Assembly: GCF_000090795.2 (NCBI RefSeq) | Contig: NW_003546250.1 | Location: forward strand, 266,722 to 289,397 | Source of the DNA: Amphimedon queenslandica | Lineage: Eukaryota; Porifera; Demospongiae; Haplosclerida; Niphatidae | Reading direction: 5' to 3' | DNA length: 22,676 nucleotides | Shown: positions 9,654 to 21,184 of the stretch, in pieces | How the letters are laid out: each line of letters opens with the position of its first letter | Position numbering within the stretch: position 1 is the stretch's first letter | The notes under the pieces: generated by a model | Database searches by the model: none | What the model saw: only the letters and a program-made list of their open reading frames with translations | Told to the model about the DNA's origin: nothing | Position numbers and translations under genes: made by a program

Positions 9654-12600
9654 ATGGCGGCACTAAGGAGGAGAAGAAGTAGCTTTTGTCCTCCTTCCCG
9701 GGCCAACCAAGAAGAGGAAAGGAAAGAGAATTTATTATCTGATTTTAAAGATAAAAGACTAACTAAAATCAAAATGGTATGATTCAAAAGTTACTAATAA
9801 AATGAAAAATTAATGATAACAATAATAATAATTGTATTTATGTATTTACATCATAGAGTCCAATACCAGAGTCCTCTCCTAGAAAGAGGCAGAGGTCTCC
9901 GGATCAGTCATCATCATCCGAAGGGTTCCTAAGACCGAGTCAAATTCGTCAACTTCAGAAAACTATATTGTCATCTGATGATGTCATCACTAACCAACCA
10001 CAGACCAGCAATGGTAGCGTCCTATTATCTTTTGATGCTATACAGTACATATTCATTACCATTTTTACTTTTTCTTTTTCTTCAGTGTCTGGTTCTTCTA
10101 CTGCTCCAGCAGCTGCTAATAACATAAACTCACTGTGGGACGGAGTATTGAACTGGATGAAATCAGCTCTTGACTTTGTTGGTAGTGAACTGCCTAATGA
10201 CACTGAACCATCACCTTCTAAAGTACAGCAACTCAATATTTGCACTGAAGACATTAGAATCCTCTCTCTCTCCTCCTTCTCTCTCTTTCTCTCTCCCTCC
10301 CCCCACTCTCTCTTTAGAAACGGCACATTAGTCAGGATTATGAATCAGAGAACACCCAAAGTTCTTATAGTGAAAATCAAAGAAGGTTTCAAAAGCAAAG
10401 AATGTTATAATTAGTTTTATTTTCTTGCAGTTATGCACCAAAATCAATCACAAGTACAACTGCAGCTGCTACAATTAATTCCACTACTAACATCAGAGCT
10501 GAGATTGCTCCTGCAAATAAATTTCGTTCTTTGTTAGCGTCTGCTGAAAAGTTTGAGTCCTCAGTCGGTGGTGAAGGACTTAATAGTCTTCTCTCGGATC
10601 CTGAAGGTTCTACAAGATCCCGTTCAATCAAGAATCCTTTCTCAAGACAGAACCCCACAAGGGAAGACGTACCAGCTGCCTCTAATGGTATTTTATAATG
10701 TACATAGTAATTTATTTCTTCTTGTTCTCTTAGTTCCTCCTCCTCCTGCCCCTCCTCCTCCTCCCCCAGCTCCGCCCCCTCCCTCTCTCCCTCCCCCTCC
10801 TCCTCCTCCTCTCTCTGAGCTCCAGGCCACACCTACCACCGCAAGAACTAGCAGTCGTCTCCAGCAGATGCAGAACCGACTGAGGACCCGAATGATGAAG
10901 AGAACTGAATCAACTGACGTACCCGAGACTCCAAATAAGAAGACGCTGGATTTTAAAGTAATTAATAATAATAATAATAATTATTATTATTATTATTAAT
11001 TAGTCTCGTCAGTGGGCAGAGATACAGGCTCGTCAGCGTAAGATGTCAGTCCCTGACTTTCTTCACTTAGCAAAGGGAAAAAGAGAAGAAATACAATCAC
11101 TATTAAAAGTAAAAGGACATAGGGAGATTGATACATGTAGTGCAAGATTAAAGTGTATTCTTTATTTATTTCATACTTTTACTGATAGCAATTGCAACAG
11201 AAGTTACCTGATACTTTACAAGATCTGTCTCTGGCAGTTGAGAAATTAGAAGACGTATCAGTTTGGTACTCTGGAGGATATCGAGAGCTAAAGGTATACA
11301 TGTACTGTCATACATGTACTGTACTGAAGATACAAACATTGCAGATGTTATACTGCATACTGAAACTGAAACTATTAGTCCCTGTACTATAGTATAGCGA
11401 CTTTAGCCAAGTTTCACCAAAAATAAAAAGTAGAGAATTCTTCATTTTTATAATTTCCTCTGATACATTTTGATGTTCTTATGTTGTGAAGAAAGTTTGA
11501 GTTGATTTGGACTTCAATTTTTTGAGTTATGGCTATTTTAATAATAACCCTTTTCTTTCAGGAAGAAGTTCCTCTATACCGATCACTAGAGAAGACAATT
11601 GAAATAATGACAGAATGTTCTCAGACCCAATACGATATACAAAAGACAATCAGCGATACATCTCCCATTTATGGGCGTGGCTTCAGAGACTTGCACGCCC
11701 ACTTGGAGCTTCTCAGAGATGAGTTTACGAACAAGAGGAAGAAATGGATTGACATTTTGAATACCAATGGACGGTAGGCAGCCATTTTATTTTTAATTAA
11801 GTAATGCAATCAGTACGTACATTATGCTAATTAAATATTTATAAATTCTTTTTATTATTTTATTTTTTAGTTCTTGGAGAGATTTAGGTCTCCCTGTATC
11901 TGCTGAAGCATTGGCAGGGGGTGGGGCCTATCTCTCACTGATAATATCCAAATATGTACAACTGGTAATGGAGGAGAGCGGGAAAGTGGAAGGACTAATG
12001 ATGACACTTAAAACTAACAGGATTTCAAAAGTAAGAAAAATATAAAGATATATTTTAAAAATCCCTTTTCCCCCTCTCTTCCTCCATTAGTTAAAGGAGA
12101 GGTTCAAAGAGGCTCTTAAACTATTATTGGAATGTTCCTCCTCTTCCCTCCCTCCTCAGTGTCCCCAGTGTACTGAACACTGCACTCACTGTATGAGAGG
12201 GTTACTGAAGCAATCTGTCACTATTAGTACTAGTTATACATTAATATCATTAAAGGAGTATAATGGATATATACACTCAGCCAGCAGACAGGTCAGTAAT
12301 AATGTGTAGCTGTAACTGTATTTTGTGTTTATTTTCCTTTGGTAGATTGTCTGTGAGCATTTTGAAGGTATTCTTAAAGTAACGTCAATTTTAAAGTCCC
12401 TCGTTAAAAGGTCTAATTCAACTCGTCAGAATAGATCATCAGGTAAGCAACACACATTATGTGTAGATTAAATTAATTTTATTTTTAGTTCTAATTGATG
12501 CCCAGCAGCTGCCTCAATCAGAAGAGCTAGCCTCAGCGTTATATAGCAGCTGTGTACTGATCATACAACACATTTCAAAATATATACAGACCACACTATC

Positions 12601-13021
12601 AGATGGAAATACACCTGACACTACCAGCAATAAAGAAGTAAGGACACTATCATGTACATTGTATTGTATAGTGTAGGGTAGAGGAATGTATGTTACTATT
12701 TATAGCTGCTATTTATAGTAACAAGCCACACCCATACCTAAAAATAGACTGTACTAGTTGTCCATCAAACTCATGTACATGTACTCATAAATCTTGTACT
12801 ACATCAATCCTTCCTTGAATTACTAATAATACTAATAAACCAATTCATGTACATGGGTCATAGTGACTCTCCTTCCTGTGTAGATAATCTTGCTAATGAT
12901 GTTTGGTTGTAAGTATGTGAGTCAAATAATGGAGGTACTGGGATCTGAACTAGCTAAAGAGAAGGGGATACAGAGTTTACTAGACAAACTACATGACATG
13001 GAGCTAGTGTTACCTGATTGA
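9654..13021 (+). CDS. Unrecognised 710-aa proline-rich, helical protein (gene X)
   Basis: Fourteen exons: 9654-9776, 9857-10013, 10086-10222, 10318-10385, 10431-10687, 10734-10957, 11004-11108, 11189-11293, 11562-11773, 11871-12030, 12091-12291, 12346-12442, 12489-12637, 12884-13021. All junctions are GT-AG and phases agree to the TGA. The N-terminus is basic and Ser-rich (MAALRRRRSSFCPP; SPRKRQRSPDQSSSS), suggesting a nuclear or phosphorylated region. The middle has a run of about 25 mostly Pro residues (exon 6), then a basic helix (SRLQQMQNRLRTRMMKR). The C-terminal half is helical, with conserved-looking segments (FRDLHAHLELLRDEF; ISLKEYNGYIHSASRQ). A Cys cluster CPQCTEHCTHC lies at 540-550. 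I recognise no family. Sharing a promoter with delta-tubulin hints at a centriole or cilium link but proves nothing. Exon 8 could start at 11201. Its last four exons are partly duplicated at 16934-17717. Confidence 0.78.
10963..10999 (+). repeat. AAT/ATT trinucleotide microsatellite, self-complementary
   Basis: A run of AAT units followed directly by ATT/TAT units sits in the 46-nt intron between gene X exons 6 and 7. The two halves are complementary and could fold into a hairpin that brings the splice sites close. Otherwise it is simple sequence. Confidence 0.8.
11374..11535 (-). repeat. Dispersed palindrome-centred repeat, minus-orientation copy (gene X intron 8)
   Basis: The reverse complement matches the kinesin intron 19 repeats: TCAACTCAAA..TTC.TCACAACATAAGAACAT..ATGTATCAG..GAAATTATAAAAATG, then AAGAATTCTCTAC, then a decayed CTATACTATAGTACAGGGAC core (11378-11397). 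The palindrome is imperfect here. It accounts for most of this intron, which is long for the gene. Confidence 0.75.
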
Positions 13022-13463
13022 TATAATGACATAGGGTCTGTATGTGTCACTTAGTGTTGTATGGGACACATTGTGTCTGTTCATTTTTGATTACTATTAA
13101 CAATTTATTATCATCACTGGTGTATGTATACATAATTATATTAGTTATTGTGCTGGCAATTAAGTTGATGTGATAGATTAAGAAAAATCTTTTTAATTTT
13201 GAAAATGTGACATTACACAAATCAATGTGTACAGAACATAAATGACATAATAAAGAGGCAAAAAAATTAAAAATTTAGCAAAAATATGCATATCATCTAC
13301 TCTTGATATAAATAAGGTAACAAAAAGTACAATAAACGAAACAATGCAAATATTGGCAATTCTACTGCCATTGATGATGGTTTTAGTAATTCTAATAGTA
13401 ATTATAATAATAGTTGTATTTTATGTGTATACAACAAAAGCACATTAAAACTAAAATTGAAAA
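13022..13463. other. Intergenic, convergent 3' ends of gene X and NLR gene 1
   Basis: 442 nt of AT-rich DNA with no convincing exon. It should contain the polyadenylation sites of both genes (AATAAA-like motifs on both strands). The first part, to about 13100, is duplicated at 17718-17790; the rest is largely unlike the second copy. Confidence 0.6.
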
Positions 13464-16400
13464 TTAACGTGTTATTTCAATTAAAATAATGATAATTGAG
13501 AAGAATAAGATGTTATAAATAAATTCCTTAGCTGAAGCAAATTCAGTATTGCGGCATGATTTACCTTCATGCTGGGGTAATAAAATAAATTTATCTTTGA
13601 CAATGGCACATGTACATGTAAAGTTACTATTTAATTTTGTTTTATTAATTCTTTTAACTGGTAACTTCTTTAATAAAATAATGCACTCACCAAAAGCATC
13701 AATGAAGTGGTTTAGTTTAAATGTTGTTGATTCCGAGTATACAGTGACATTTACCCGAGTCCATCTATCCCACATGTCCACACTCTTAGTCTTGCTAGTC
13801 TTAATGTAAGTAAATGAGGTAAAAGAAGACAGTCGTATTGTTGGTAGTTTTCTTATTTTTATGTGATAGAAAAACTTTTCAAAGTAGTCAACCCTTAGAT
13901 TATTAGTGCTCTTAGTCCATATAATAGTCTGATATGCTGGCGGTTCCAGGCTCTGAACTGAAATAAATGTTTCAGTTCCATGTTTGTGTGCATCAACGCC
14001 ATCACGAATTGTCAGTTCTTCCAGAGATGTATGCATTTTTATTATGTTTAGAATATTATTATAAGGTGTACCATAATTTTCCATTAAAACTAATTTCAGT
14101 GGCCTACCAGGAGCAATAAGTTGTTCTAGTCTTGCAAAATCATTTTCATGCAGATTAACAGCCAACAGGCCTAATCTATTTAGCTTTGTGAGTTTTAGAA
14201 AAGGGTTTTCTGAAGTTGCATTACAAGACCATTGAAAATTAGGAGTAACAAATAAAACCTGTTGCAATAATGGAAATCTAGAAATTATTTGACAAAACTC
14301 AGAAATCTCTGAGTCATTTGATGGAAAAATCAAGACTTCAGTTACTAAGTGACTAGGCATAAGTAGTATTTCCTTAAATCCTTTTTGCCTCTCATCAGTG
14401 TCTTTGATTTGAAACTCAAATGCTAGTTTCCCACTACTAGTAGAATGAGATAGAAGTCCCTTGTTAAATGCTTTTACTTGATCAGAATTATAGAATTCGA
14501 CTTTATATGTAATTTTGTGAACAGCAACAAGATAGCCACAGATATAATAATCAAAATTTGTGCTGCTTGAGCTTGAGTATGAATGGTTAGAAGACAAGCC
14601 TATGTTGTATAGTAGTGAATCGTCTTCATAGAGACACCCAAGCATTATACTGCCAATTTGCACATAATCATCATCATTTGTAGGTCGGGAAATATTTTGC
14701 TTTAAAATGTCCATTACTGTAGAAACCAGTTCTCTGCCTGTCATTTTGCAGATTCCAACATAAAAAATAAAAACAGTTTTAAGGTTTGGTTGTAATTCAA
14801 CATATTCATGATTCTTAATTTTAATTTTTGGCTTGTTATTAAGAAGATAAACTGCAGCAAAGTATTCTTGTAGTGTAGTGTGTAAAAAGCTACTGGACTC
14901 ATCTTTTTGAAAAACAAAGAAATTAACAATTGTATCCATCATACTCAGTTTAGTGACATTGTGAAGCTCCTTTCCAAAAATATATTGCTGCTTCATCACA
15001 CCATCATAGGCTATTTTAGAAAGACGTGAAAAGTTTTTCCAAACAGTTTGTAGTAGAGGATCGTTAAAGTCAGTTTCAAGCATCAAATGTTGAGGCATAT
15101 CATAGTCTAGATCTGATATGAGTCCTGCATCAATGAGGTGCCTCTTGAGTAAGATACGAACGTAATGATTGTAGAGTGATGTCATTGTTTTTGGATATTG
15201 TTCATTGCTAGTGGCTATAAAGTCATTGAATATTGTGCACACTATGAAGCAGTTCAGTGGATTATAAAGCATGCTCTCAATCACAATATTACCACTGTAA
15301 TAAGAATGAAACTTATAAGCTTTGTTTTTGTCATTAAAATATTTTAAGGCATATTCCTCTATCTTAGTAGAATCAAAGCCTCTGAGACTGATATGTTTTG
15401 AGTTATGATCATGCAAAAAACGAAGCAATAAATCACTAGCAACAGGTCTGCTGGTGACAATGACTGTTGACTTGGAAAGATTGTCACCTTTTATAAGCTT
15501 CATAAGCACAGAATTGCTTTTCAAATGATTTGGAAGCTCATCAAAGCCATCTAATATCCAAAGAATACCTGCTCCTTTTGCTTTTTTAATTTTTAATTTT
15601 AAATGTTTCATATTAATACTTTGGTCATCTAAGTCAACAAAAAGATCTTCAATACTAGCATTAAATTTGTGGTAAGTTTCAAAGCGCAGCTGAATAAGAA
15701 ACACAATGTCATAATTGTTCAATAATGCATCAGATCCTTTAGCCCATCGTAACACTAGCTCTTTAGCTAATGTACTCTTTCCTATGCCAGGCTCTCCTTC
15801 AATTAGTACAAATCTTAATTGTTCCTCTGATACTGGCTTTAATATATCCTCAATTTGAATTTTCATGATTTCCTCATTTCGAACGATTTCCTTAGGAGTT
15901 GTACTGAGTAACCATTCAGCAGTTGATTTGGTTACATTTTTAACCACAATCGATATTAAAGGTATGAATGGAACATGCATAGAAACTGGACCAGCTGTAG
16001 GATATTTATTATAGTTTGGGTCTTTATATTTAGTTAAAGTCTCAGTGTATTTCTCACGTAGCTCTGACCCATACTGTTCAATCACTCCTGGTGTTGGTGT
16101 ACGTGACTCAGGAGGTGGTGAGCGTACAATTATTAAAACTGAAAATGCTATTATTATAACTGCTACTATATACCAGTACATACATGTACATGGGGGCAAT
16201 ATTACAGAACTTTTTGTAGGCACTGGTTGGGTAGGTCTTGGTCTCAGAGCAGCTAAAATAAAGATATAATGTAACAAATATGCAATGAGTACTTGATTCA
16301 ATGATTTTAATAATAAAATTTGGAGCTATTTCTTGACAAAATGCACTTACTGTTTTCAATGCTTTGATGTCTGAGATACTCCTTGTATTCAGCAGCTAGT

Positions 16401-16645
16401 GTCTTGAGCTCCATATCTTCAAGTACTTCTACAAGCTCTCTCCTCGTTGCTTGTGGATTAGACTCCAGCCACAGCCTGTACATGTCGCTAGTTTTGGTTC
16501 TTTCACTGACTGAAGAATAACGGATTGCGTCTAGCTTTTCTGAATTCAAATCCAACATCACACCAATGTCGTACCATTTAGATTCGAGGCACACTTGTTT
16601 CATGAGCTCTGGCGAACTAGGACGAGAATCAAGAAGAGATTCCAT
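13464..16645 (-). CDS. NLR-like gene 1: DEATH - transmembrane - NACHT - divergent C-terminus
   Basis: Two exons, 16645-16351 and 16252-13464, joined in phase 1 (GAAAACA / CTGCTCTG), give 1027 aa. Residues about 8-92 are a DEATH domain (W-Y-DIGVMLDLNSEKLDAI; MYRLWLESNPQATRRELVEVL). Residues 123-141 are a strong hydrophobic segment (MYWYIVAVIIIAFSVLIIV). NACHT: Walker A GEPGIGKS at 251-258, Walker B ILWILDGFDE at 328-337, sensor TSRP at 365-368, then a winged-helix region with SFLHTTLQEYFAAVYL. The last 450 residues carry weak leucine-rich character (LGLLAVNLHENDFARLEQL), several Cys and N-x-S/T sites, and a hydrophobic end (NILFFSIIIILIEI). Family knowledge: NACHT ATPases oligomerise on sensing ligands and signal through DEATH domains in innate immunity. 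The membrane segment between DEATH and NACHT is atypical. The start was chosen because the paralogue has the same MESLLDSRPS. Confidence 0.88.
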
Positions 16646-16784
16646 TTCTGCAGGAAGCAGGAGTGACGTATGTAGATAGTCTACTCCTCCATATATGGAT
16701 CCGGCCAGCTAGCTAGCTCCGCATCTAATTGTAGGCGGTGCCAATCTACTTATCTCTCTCTCCAGACTCTCCTTGTCCTTTCCC

Positions 16785-16921
16785 AATGATGCACCAAAGA
16801 CCTGTGAGAATTTCCGCTGCCTTTGTACAGGTGGACCAGACCCATTTTGTTTTTTATTAGATTTATTTAGGAGTAGTCTGGGAAGACTAATTTAGGAGAG
16901 AAAGGGAAGGTAAGACAACAA
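16785..16921 (+). pseudogene. Truncated cyclophilin fragment (part of exon 2, start of exon 3)
   Basis: 16785-16833 repeats the intact gene's exon 2 ([15 protein letters not shown]), followed by a GT. 16896-16921 repeats the exon 3 start (EKG) with a 1-nt deletion (GGGAAGG versus GGAGAAGG). The upstream exon 2 codons (GRIVFELF) and exon 1 are missing; 16650-16784 holds only the NLR gene 1 promoter side and no alternative start. It is left over from the segmental duplication. Confidence 0.8.
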
Positions 16922-17717
16922 TTAAAGGAACAGTTAATATCATTGAAGGAGTATAATGGATATATACACTCAGCCAGCAGACAGGTAAGTAATAATGTGT
17001 TCTTGTAACTTTATTTTGTGTTTATTTTCTTTTGGTAGATTGTCTGTGAGCATTTTGAAGGTATTCTTAAAGTAACATCAATTTTAAAGTCCCTCATTAA
17101 AAGGTCTAATTCAACTCGCAACAATAGATCATCAGGTAAATAACACACATCATTATGTGTATATTGAATTAATTTTATTTCTAGTTCTAATTGATGCCCA
17201 GCAGCTGCCTCAATCAGAAGAGCTAGCCTCAGCGTTATACAGCAGTTGTGTACTGATCATACAACACATTTCAAAATATATACAGACCACACTATCAGAT
17301 GGAAATACACCTGACACTACCAGCAATAAAGAAGTAAGGACACTCACATGTACATTGTATTGTATAGTGTAGGGTAGAGGAATGTATGTTACTATTTATA
17401 GCTGCTATTTATAGTAACAAGCCACACCCATACCTAAAAATAGACTATACTAGTTATCCATCAAACTCATGTGCATGTACTCATAAACCTTGTACTACAT
17501 CAATCCTTCCTTGAATTACTAATAATACTAATGAACCAATTCATGTACATGGGTCATAGTAACTCTCCTTCCTGTGTAGATAATCTTGCTAATGATGTTT
17601 GGTTGTAAGTATGTGAGTCAGATAATGGAGGTACTGGGATCTGAACTAGCTAAAGAGAAGGGGATACAGAGTTTACTAGACAAACTACATGACATGGAGC
17701 TAGTGTTACCTGATTGA
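16922..17717 (+). pseudogene. 5'-truncated duplicate of gene X (end of exon 11 to exon 14)
   Basis: Exon equivalents are 16934-16984, 17039-17135, 17185-17333 and 17580-17717. Each keeps its splice sites and an open frame to the same TGA, with only a few replacements (for example SLVKRSNSTRQN versus SLIKRSNSTRNN). Exons 1-10 and a promoter are absent. The join at about 16921-16933 links it in frame to the cyclophilin exon 3 fragment. Probably a pseudogene unless transcribed as a chimera. Confidence 0.75.
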
Positions 17718-17973
17718 TATAATGATTGATTGGGTCTGTATGTGTCACTTAGTGTTATATGGGACACATGGTGTCTGTTCATTTTTGATTATTATTATTA
17801 TCATTATTATTATTAATTATTATTAATTGTTATTAATATTATGTCAAAATGTGTATAGAATAGAAATATGTAGGAAGTACATAAATGAGAAAAAAATTAG
17901 TAAACTTTAAATATCAAACAAAATATTATTTATTACTGAACAGACAACAGCTATGAAAACTAGATCTACTAAA
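17718..17973. other. Intergenic, convergent 3' ends of the gene X copy and NLR gene 2
   Basis: The first ~70 nt match the gene X 3' flank. The rest is AT-rich, including an (ATT)n stretch at about 17790-17840. No exon or RNA gene is seen. Confidence 0.6.
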
Positions 17974-20900
17974 TCACTGGTTATAGCGATGTTTTATGTC
18001 ATTCAATACAACTGTAATGAGAATCAGGATGAATGTCTTTACAATAAAATTTATAGCTGAATCATATTCCGTATTGTGGCATTTATGATCACACTGGGGT
18101 AATCCTATGATAAATCCACCACCTTGTTCAGCATCAGCAAACATACATGTAAAGTTATTTTTTAATTTTTTTGTTATTGTTTTGTCAATTCTTTCAACTG
18201 GTAGCTTCTTTAATAAAATAATGCACTCGCTGAAAGCATCAATGAAGTGGTTTAGTTTAAATGTTGTTGATTTTGAGTACACAGTGACATTTACCCGAGT
18301 CCAGCTATTCCACGTGCTCAACATGTCCACACTCTTAAAATAATAATCGCTATTTCTATTCTTAATGTAAGTAAATGATGTAAAAGAAGACAGTCGTATT
18401 GTTGGTAGTTTTCTTTTCTTTAGATGATAGAAGAACTTTTCATAATAATGAACCATTAGATTATTAGTGCTTTTAGTCCATTGGATGTGTTGTCGTCCTG
18501 ATAGTTCCAGGTTCCAAACTAAACTGTAAGTTAGAGTACCATGTGTATCAACTCTGTCTTGAATTACCAGTTCTTCCAGAGATGTCTGCATTTTAATTAA
18601 GTTTAGAATATCATTATATGGTATGCAATAATTTTCCACATACAATTTCTTCAGTGGCCTACCAGGAGTAACAAGTTGTCCAAGCTTAAGCCTTGCGAAA
18701 TCATTTTCATCTAGATTAATAGCTAATATACTTAGTATATTTAGTTTTTTGAGTTTTAAAAGAGGGTTTTCTGAAGACCATTGCAAAGCAGGAGTAATGA
18801 GTTTTAACAGAGGGTTTTCTGAAGGCCATTGCAAAGCAGGAGTAACAAGTAAAACCTCTTGTAATAATGGAAATCTAGAAATTATACCACAAAATTCAGA
18901 AATTTCAGAATAATTTGATGGAAGAATCAAGATTTCAATTACTAAATGACTAGGCATAAGTAGTAGCTCTTTAAATCCTTTGTGCCTCTCATCAAATCCT
19001 TTGATTAGAAATCGTAATAATAGTTTCCCACTAACAGTAGAATGAGATTGAAGTCCCTTGTTGAATGCTTTTATTTGATCTGAATTTGAAAATCCAATCT
19101 TATAGGTGCTTTTGTGAACGGCAACAAGATAGCCTAAGATATAATAATCAAAATTTGTGTTGGGTGAGCGTGAGTAAAATGAATGATTAACAGGCAAGCC
19201 TATGTTGTATAGTAGTGAATCATCTTCATAAAGACACCCTAGCAATACACTGCCAATGTCCACATATTCATCACCATTATCTGTATATTGAGAAATGTTA
19301 TTCTTTAAAATATCAAATACTACATAATCCATATCTCTGGCACCCATTATTTTGCGGATTCCGACGTAAAAAATAAAAATAACTTTGAGGCTTGGAATGT
19401 TCCTAATTTCAATATCTTGCTTGTTATTAGCAAGATAAACTGCAGCAAAGTATTCTTGTAGTGTAGTGTGTAAAAAGCTACTGGACTCATCTTTTTCAAA
19501 AACAAAGAAATTAGCAATTGTATCCATCATACTCATTTTATCAACATTGCAAAGCTCCTTTCCAAAAATATATTGCTGATTCATCACACCATCATAGGCT
19601 ATCTTGGACAAAAAGGAGAAGTTTTTCCAAACACTCTGTAGTAAAGGATCATTGAAATCAGTTTCAAGCATCAAACGTTGAGGCATATCATAGTCTAGAT
19701 CTGATATGAATCCTGCATCAATGAGGTGCCTCTTGAGTAAGATACGAACGTAATGATTGTAGAGTGATGTCATTGTTTTTGGATATTGTTTATTATTAGT
19801 GGCTATAAAGTCATTGAATATTGTACACACTATGAAACAGTTCAGTGGATTATAAAGCATGCTCTCAATCACAATATTACCACTGTAATAAGAATGAAAC
19901 TTTGAAGCTTTGTCTTTGTCATTAAAGTATTGTAAAGCATATTCCTCTATCTTAGTAGAATCAAATCCTCTGAGACTGATGCGTTTTGAGTCGTGTTCAT
20001 GTAAAAAATGAAGCAATTGATCACTAGCAACAGGTCTACTGGTAACAATGACTGTTGACTTGGAAAGATTGTCACCTTTTATAAGTTTCATAAGAACTGA
20101 ATTGCTTTTTAAATGACTAGGAAGCTCATCAAAGCCATCTAATATCCATAGGATACCTGCTCCTTTTCTTTTCTTAATTTCTACATGTAACTCTGTCATA
20201 TTAATACTTTGGTCATCCAAGTCAACAAAAAGATGTTCAATACTTGTAGCTTTGTGGTAAGTTTCAAAGCGCAGCTGAATAAGAAACACAATGTCATAAT
20301 TGTTCATTAATTCATCAGATCCTTTAGCCCATCGTAACACTAGCTCTTTAGCTAATGTACTCTTTCCTATGCCAGGCTCTCCTTCAATTAGTACAAATCT
20401 TAATCGTTCCTCTGATACTGGCTTTAATATATCCTCAATTTGAATTTTCATGACTTCCTCATTTTGAACAACATCATTAGGAGTTGTACTGTGTAACCAT
20501 TCGGCAGTTGATTTGGTTACATTTTTAACTACAATAGATATTAAGGGTATGAATGAAACATGCACAGAAACTGGACCAGCTGTAGGAAATTTATTATATT
20601 TTGGGTCCTTATATTTAGTTAAAGACTCAATGTATTTGTCACGTAGCTCTGACCCATACTGCTTGATCACTCCTGGTATTAATGTATGTGAATCAAGAGG
20701 TGGTGAAAGTACAATTATTATTAAAACTGAAAATGCTATTATTATAACTGCTACTATATACCAGTACATACGTGGGGGCAATATTACAGAACTTTTTTTA
20801 GGCACTGGTCGAGTAGATCTTGGTCTCAGGGTAGCTAAGATAAAGATATAACTAAACTATTTGTGTAATCCTTGACAAAATGCACTTACTGTTTTCAATG

Positions 20901-21184
20901 CTTTGATGTCTGAGATACTCCTTGTATTCAGCAGCTTGCCTGTTGAGCTCCATATCTTTAAGCACTTGTACAAGCTCTCTCCTCGTTGCTTGTGGCTTAG
21001 AGTCCAGCCATAGCTTGTACATGTCATTGGTTTTGGTTCTTTCACTGACTGAAGAATAACGGATTGCGTCTAACTTTTCTGAATTTAAATCCAACATTAC
21101 ACCAATTTCATGCCATCTAGACTCAAGGCACACTTGTTGCATGAGTTCTTGCAAACTAGGACGAGAATCAAGAAGAGATTCCAT
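17974..21184 (-). CDS. NLR-like gene 2: DEATH - transmembrane - NACHT - divergent C-terminus
   Basis: Two exons, 21184-20890 and 20834-17974, phase 1, give 1051 aa. The order is the same as in gene 1: DEATH about 8-92 (WHEIGVMLDLNSEKLDAI), hydrophobic segment 121-141 (MYWYIVAVIIIAFSVLIIIV), NACHT Walker A GEPGIGKS at 250-257, Walker B ILWILDGFDE, TSRP, SFLHTTLQEYFAAVYL, weakly repetitive C-terminal region, hydrophobic end (FIVKTFILILITVVL). The N-terminal two thirds are close to gene 1; the C-terminal third has many replacements and indels, including a 48-nt internal duplication. An in-frame ATG at 21211 would add nine residues, but MESLLDSRPS matches the paralogue's start. It is head-to-head with the intact cyclophilin (114 nt). 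LRRs are too weak to assign firmly. Role in innate sensing is inferred from family. Confidence 0.88.
18751..18846 (-). repeat. 48-nt tandem duplication inside the NLR gene 2 C-terminal region
   Basis: 18751-18798 and 18799-18846 are two near-identical units, encoding TPALQW(P/S)SENPLLKL twice (16 residues each). NLR gene 1 has one related unit with an insertion (NFQWSCNATSENPFLKL). This expands the region by one leucine-bearing repeat. Confidence 0.88.

Noticed and set aside
9955..10326. Long open frame on the minus strand opposite gene X exons 2-3
   Set aside because: It covers known exons and a pyrimidine-rich intron (giving a Glu/Arg-rich translation) and has no family resemblance.
10431..10832. 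Glu-rich minus-strand open frame
   Set aside because: It is the complement of the polyproline exon of gene X; its composition is explained by CCT/CTC repeats.
13549..13809. Plus-strand open frames over NLR exons (also 16045-16269, 18107-18343, 20513-20851)
   Set aside because: They mirror the well-supported minus-strand NLR coding sequence and occur at the same places in both paralogues because of the underlying homology.
16253..16301. Alternative NLR gene 1 start inside the intron (MNQVLIAYLLHYIFILAAL, signal-peptide-like)
   Set aside because: NLR gene 2 has no equivalent in the same intron, and the DEATH exon splices in phase in both genes. The hydrophobic stretch is partly translated polypyrimidine tract.
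17157..17372. Independent small gene starting at 17157
   Set aside because: It is the intron end plus exon 13 of the truncated gene X copy.
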